A DNA stretch of 7,073 nt from Gammaproteobacteria bacterium. GTDB lineage: Bacteria > Pseudomonadota > Gammaproteobacteria > Natronospirales > REEB76. The notes beneath the pieces are model-generated. The model searched no databases. It was not told the origin of the DNA and was given only the letters and a program-made list of their open reading frames with translations. The stretch spans positions 1 through 7,073 of the forward strand of contig DAHVFI010000159.1 of the NCBI GenBank assembly GCA_027317045.1, given 5' to 3'. Below are positions 6,315 through 7,073 of this stretch, piece by piece. The position numbers and the translations under genes are program-made. Position 1 is the stretch's first letter, and every line of letters starts with the position of its first letter.

Positions 6315-7073
6315 TCAAACCATCCAGAGTTTCATAAAATCGGAAACCAGTGTGGCTTCCAGCGTCTTCTGATCCGCGCATAGGCGTTCGATAGCCTCGC
6401 ACTGTTTGGCGGGCAAGCGTCCGGCGATGGCATTCTCGAATTTCTTCACCAGCATCGGAATGCCTTCGGCGCGGCGCTTGCGGTGGCCGATGGGGAACTC
6501 CACTGGCACGCGCTCGCTCCTGGAACCATCCTTGTAGAACACCTGCACGGCATTGCCGATGTAGCGTTTCGAGGCGTCGTAATAGTCTTGGGTGAACTGC
6601 GGATTTTCCTTCACTTCCATTTTCCCGCGCAAAGCGTCAATGCGCGGATCCGCGGCCACTTGGTCTTCGTAATCCTCCGCCGTGAGCCGGCCGAAGATCA
6701 GCGGGATCGCGGTCATGTACTGGATGCAGTGATCTCGGTCCGCCGGGTTGTTGAGCGGGCCGACTTTATCTATGATGCGCACACCCGGTTCCTGGGTTTC
6801 GATCACGATCTTTTCGATTTGATCCAATTTGTCTTTTACCTGCGGGTGCAAGGTCATGGCGCATTCCACCGCCGTCTGGGCATGGAATTCCGCCGGGAAC
6901 GAAATCTTGAACAGCACATTCTCCATCACATAACTGCCGTAAGCGTGCTGAAATTTGAAAGGCTGTCCCTTGAACAGCACGTCGTAGAAACCCCAGGTTT
7001 TTGCCGAGAGCGCCGTGGGATAACCCATCTCGCCGGTCAACGCGATGAGCGCGAGGCGCACCGCGCGGCTGGT
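6315..7073 (-). CDS. prpD: 2-methylcitrate dehydratase PrpD, C-terminal half (truncated by window edge)
   Basis: The frame is open through the right edge (TSRAV before the first in-window GTG), leaving 252 residues, about half of the usual roughly 480-residue PrpD. It belongs to the MmgE/PrpD family. Characteristic PrpD stretches are LTGEMGYPTAL, WGFYDVLFKG, AYGSYVMENVLFKISFPAEFHAQTAVE, NPADRDHCIQYM, YEDQVAADPRIDALR and FPIGHRKRR. PrpD dehydrates 2-methylcitrate to 2-methyl-cis-aconitate in the cytoplasmic methylcitrate cycle, which turns propionyl-CoA into pyruvate and succinate. The close agreement with the PrpD subfamily, rather than generic MmgE, makes the assignment firm. It is probably the last gene of a prp cluster lying to the right, since brnT downstream has its own promoter region. 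The C-terminus (FMKLWMV) looks native. Confidence 0.93.
   Translation of the reverse strand, partial: TSRAVRLALIALTGEMGYPTALSAKTWGFYDVLFKGQPFKFQHAYGSYVMENVLFKISFPAEFHAQTAVECAMTLHPQVKDKLDQIEKIVIETQEPGVRIIDKVGPLNNPADRDHCIQYMTAIPLIFGRLTAEDYEDQVAADPRIDALRGKMEVKENPQFTQDYYDASKRYIGNAVQVFYKDGSRSERVPVEFPIGHRKRRAEGIPMLVKKFENAIAGRLPAKQCEAIERLCADQKTLEATLVSDFMKLWMV

Overview
The window looks like chromosomal DNA of a GC-rich, heterotrophic proteobacterium, most likely a gammaproteobacterium. Three things point there: a PrpD of the enterobacterial/gammaproteobacterial type, a large secreted-type BNR-repeat protein next to an exported S9 peptidase, and a REP-like hairpin with the GTGGGAG head seen in Pseudomonas/Xanthomonadales-type genomes. 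No rRNA, tRNA, CRISPR or transposase was seen, so genus-level placement is a guess.

Left part (1-2309, + strand): the 3' three quarters of a gene for a sortilin/VPS10-like BNR (Asp-box) beta-propeller protein with a FlgD-like Ig domain and a helical C-terminus. It ends just before a strong intrinsic terminator (2347-2377). The terminator lies between convergent genes and appears to work in both directions.

Middle part (2444-6223, - strand; transcription runs right to left): a tightly packed series. In order of transcription it holds a brnT toxin gene and a brnA antitoxin gene, a fragment matching the C-terminal end of a type I restriction subunit HsdR, a small YgjP/DUF45-type zinc metallopeptidase, an exported S9 prolyl-oligopeptidase-family hydrolase, and a DUF924 protein. 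Almost every junction overlaps or nearly touches. The hsdR piece plus the metallopeptidase look like the tail end of a lost type I restriction-modification locus, with the toxin-antitoxin pair abutting the truncation point. The metallopeptidase reading frame runs through a REP-like hairpin before it stops, so its C-terminal tail is probably not native.

Right edge (6315-7073, - strand): the C-terminal half of prpD (2-methylcitrate dehydratase, propionate catabolism). A 91-base AT-rich gap separates it from brnT and carries the brnT promoter region with a 17-bp perfect inverted repeat, a good candidate BrnA operator.

Nothing here is clearly a new system. The most informative region is 4983-6250: a decayed restriction locus, a toxin-antitoxin module and a REP element, joined directly to housekeeping peptidase genes.
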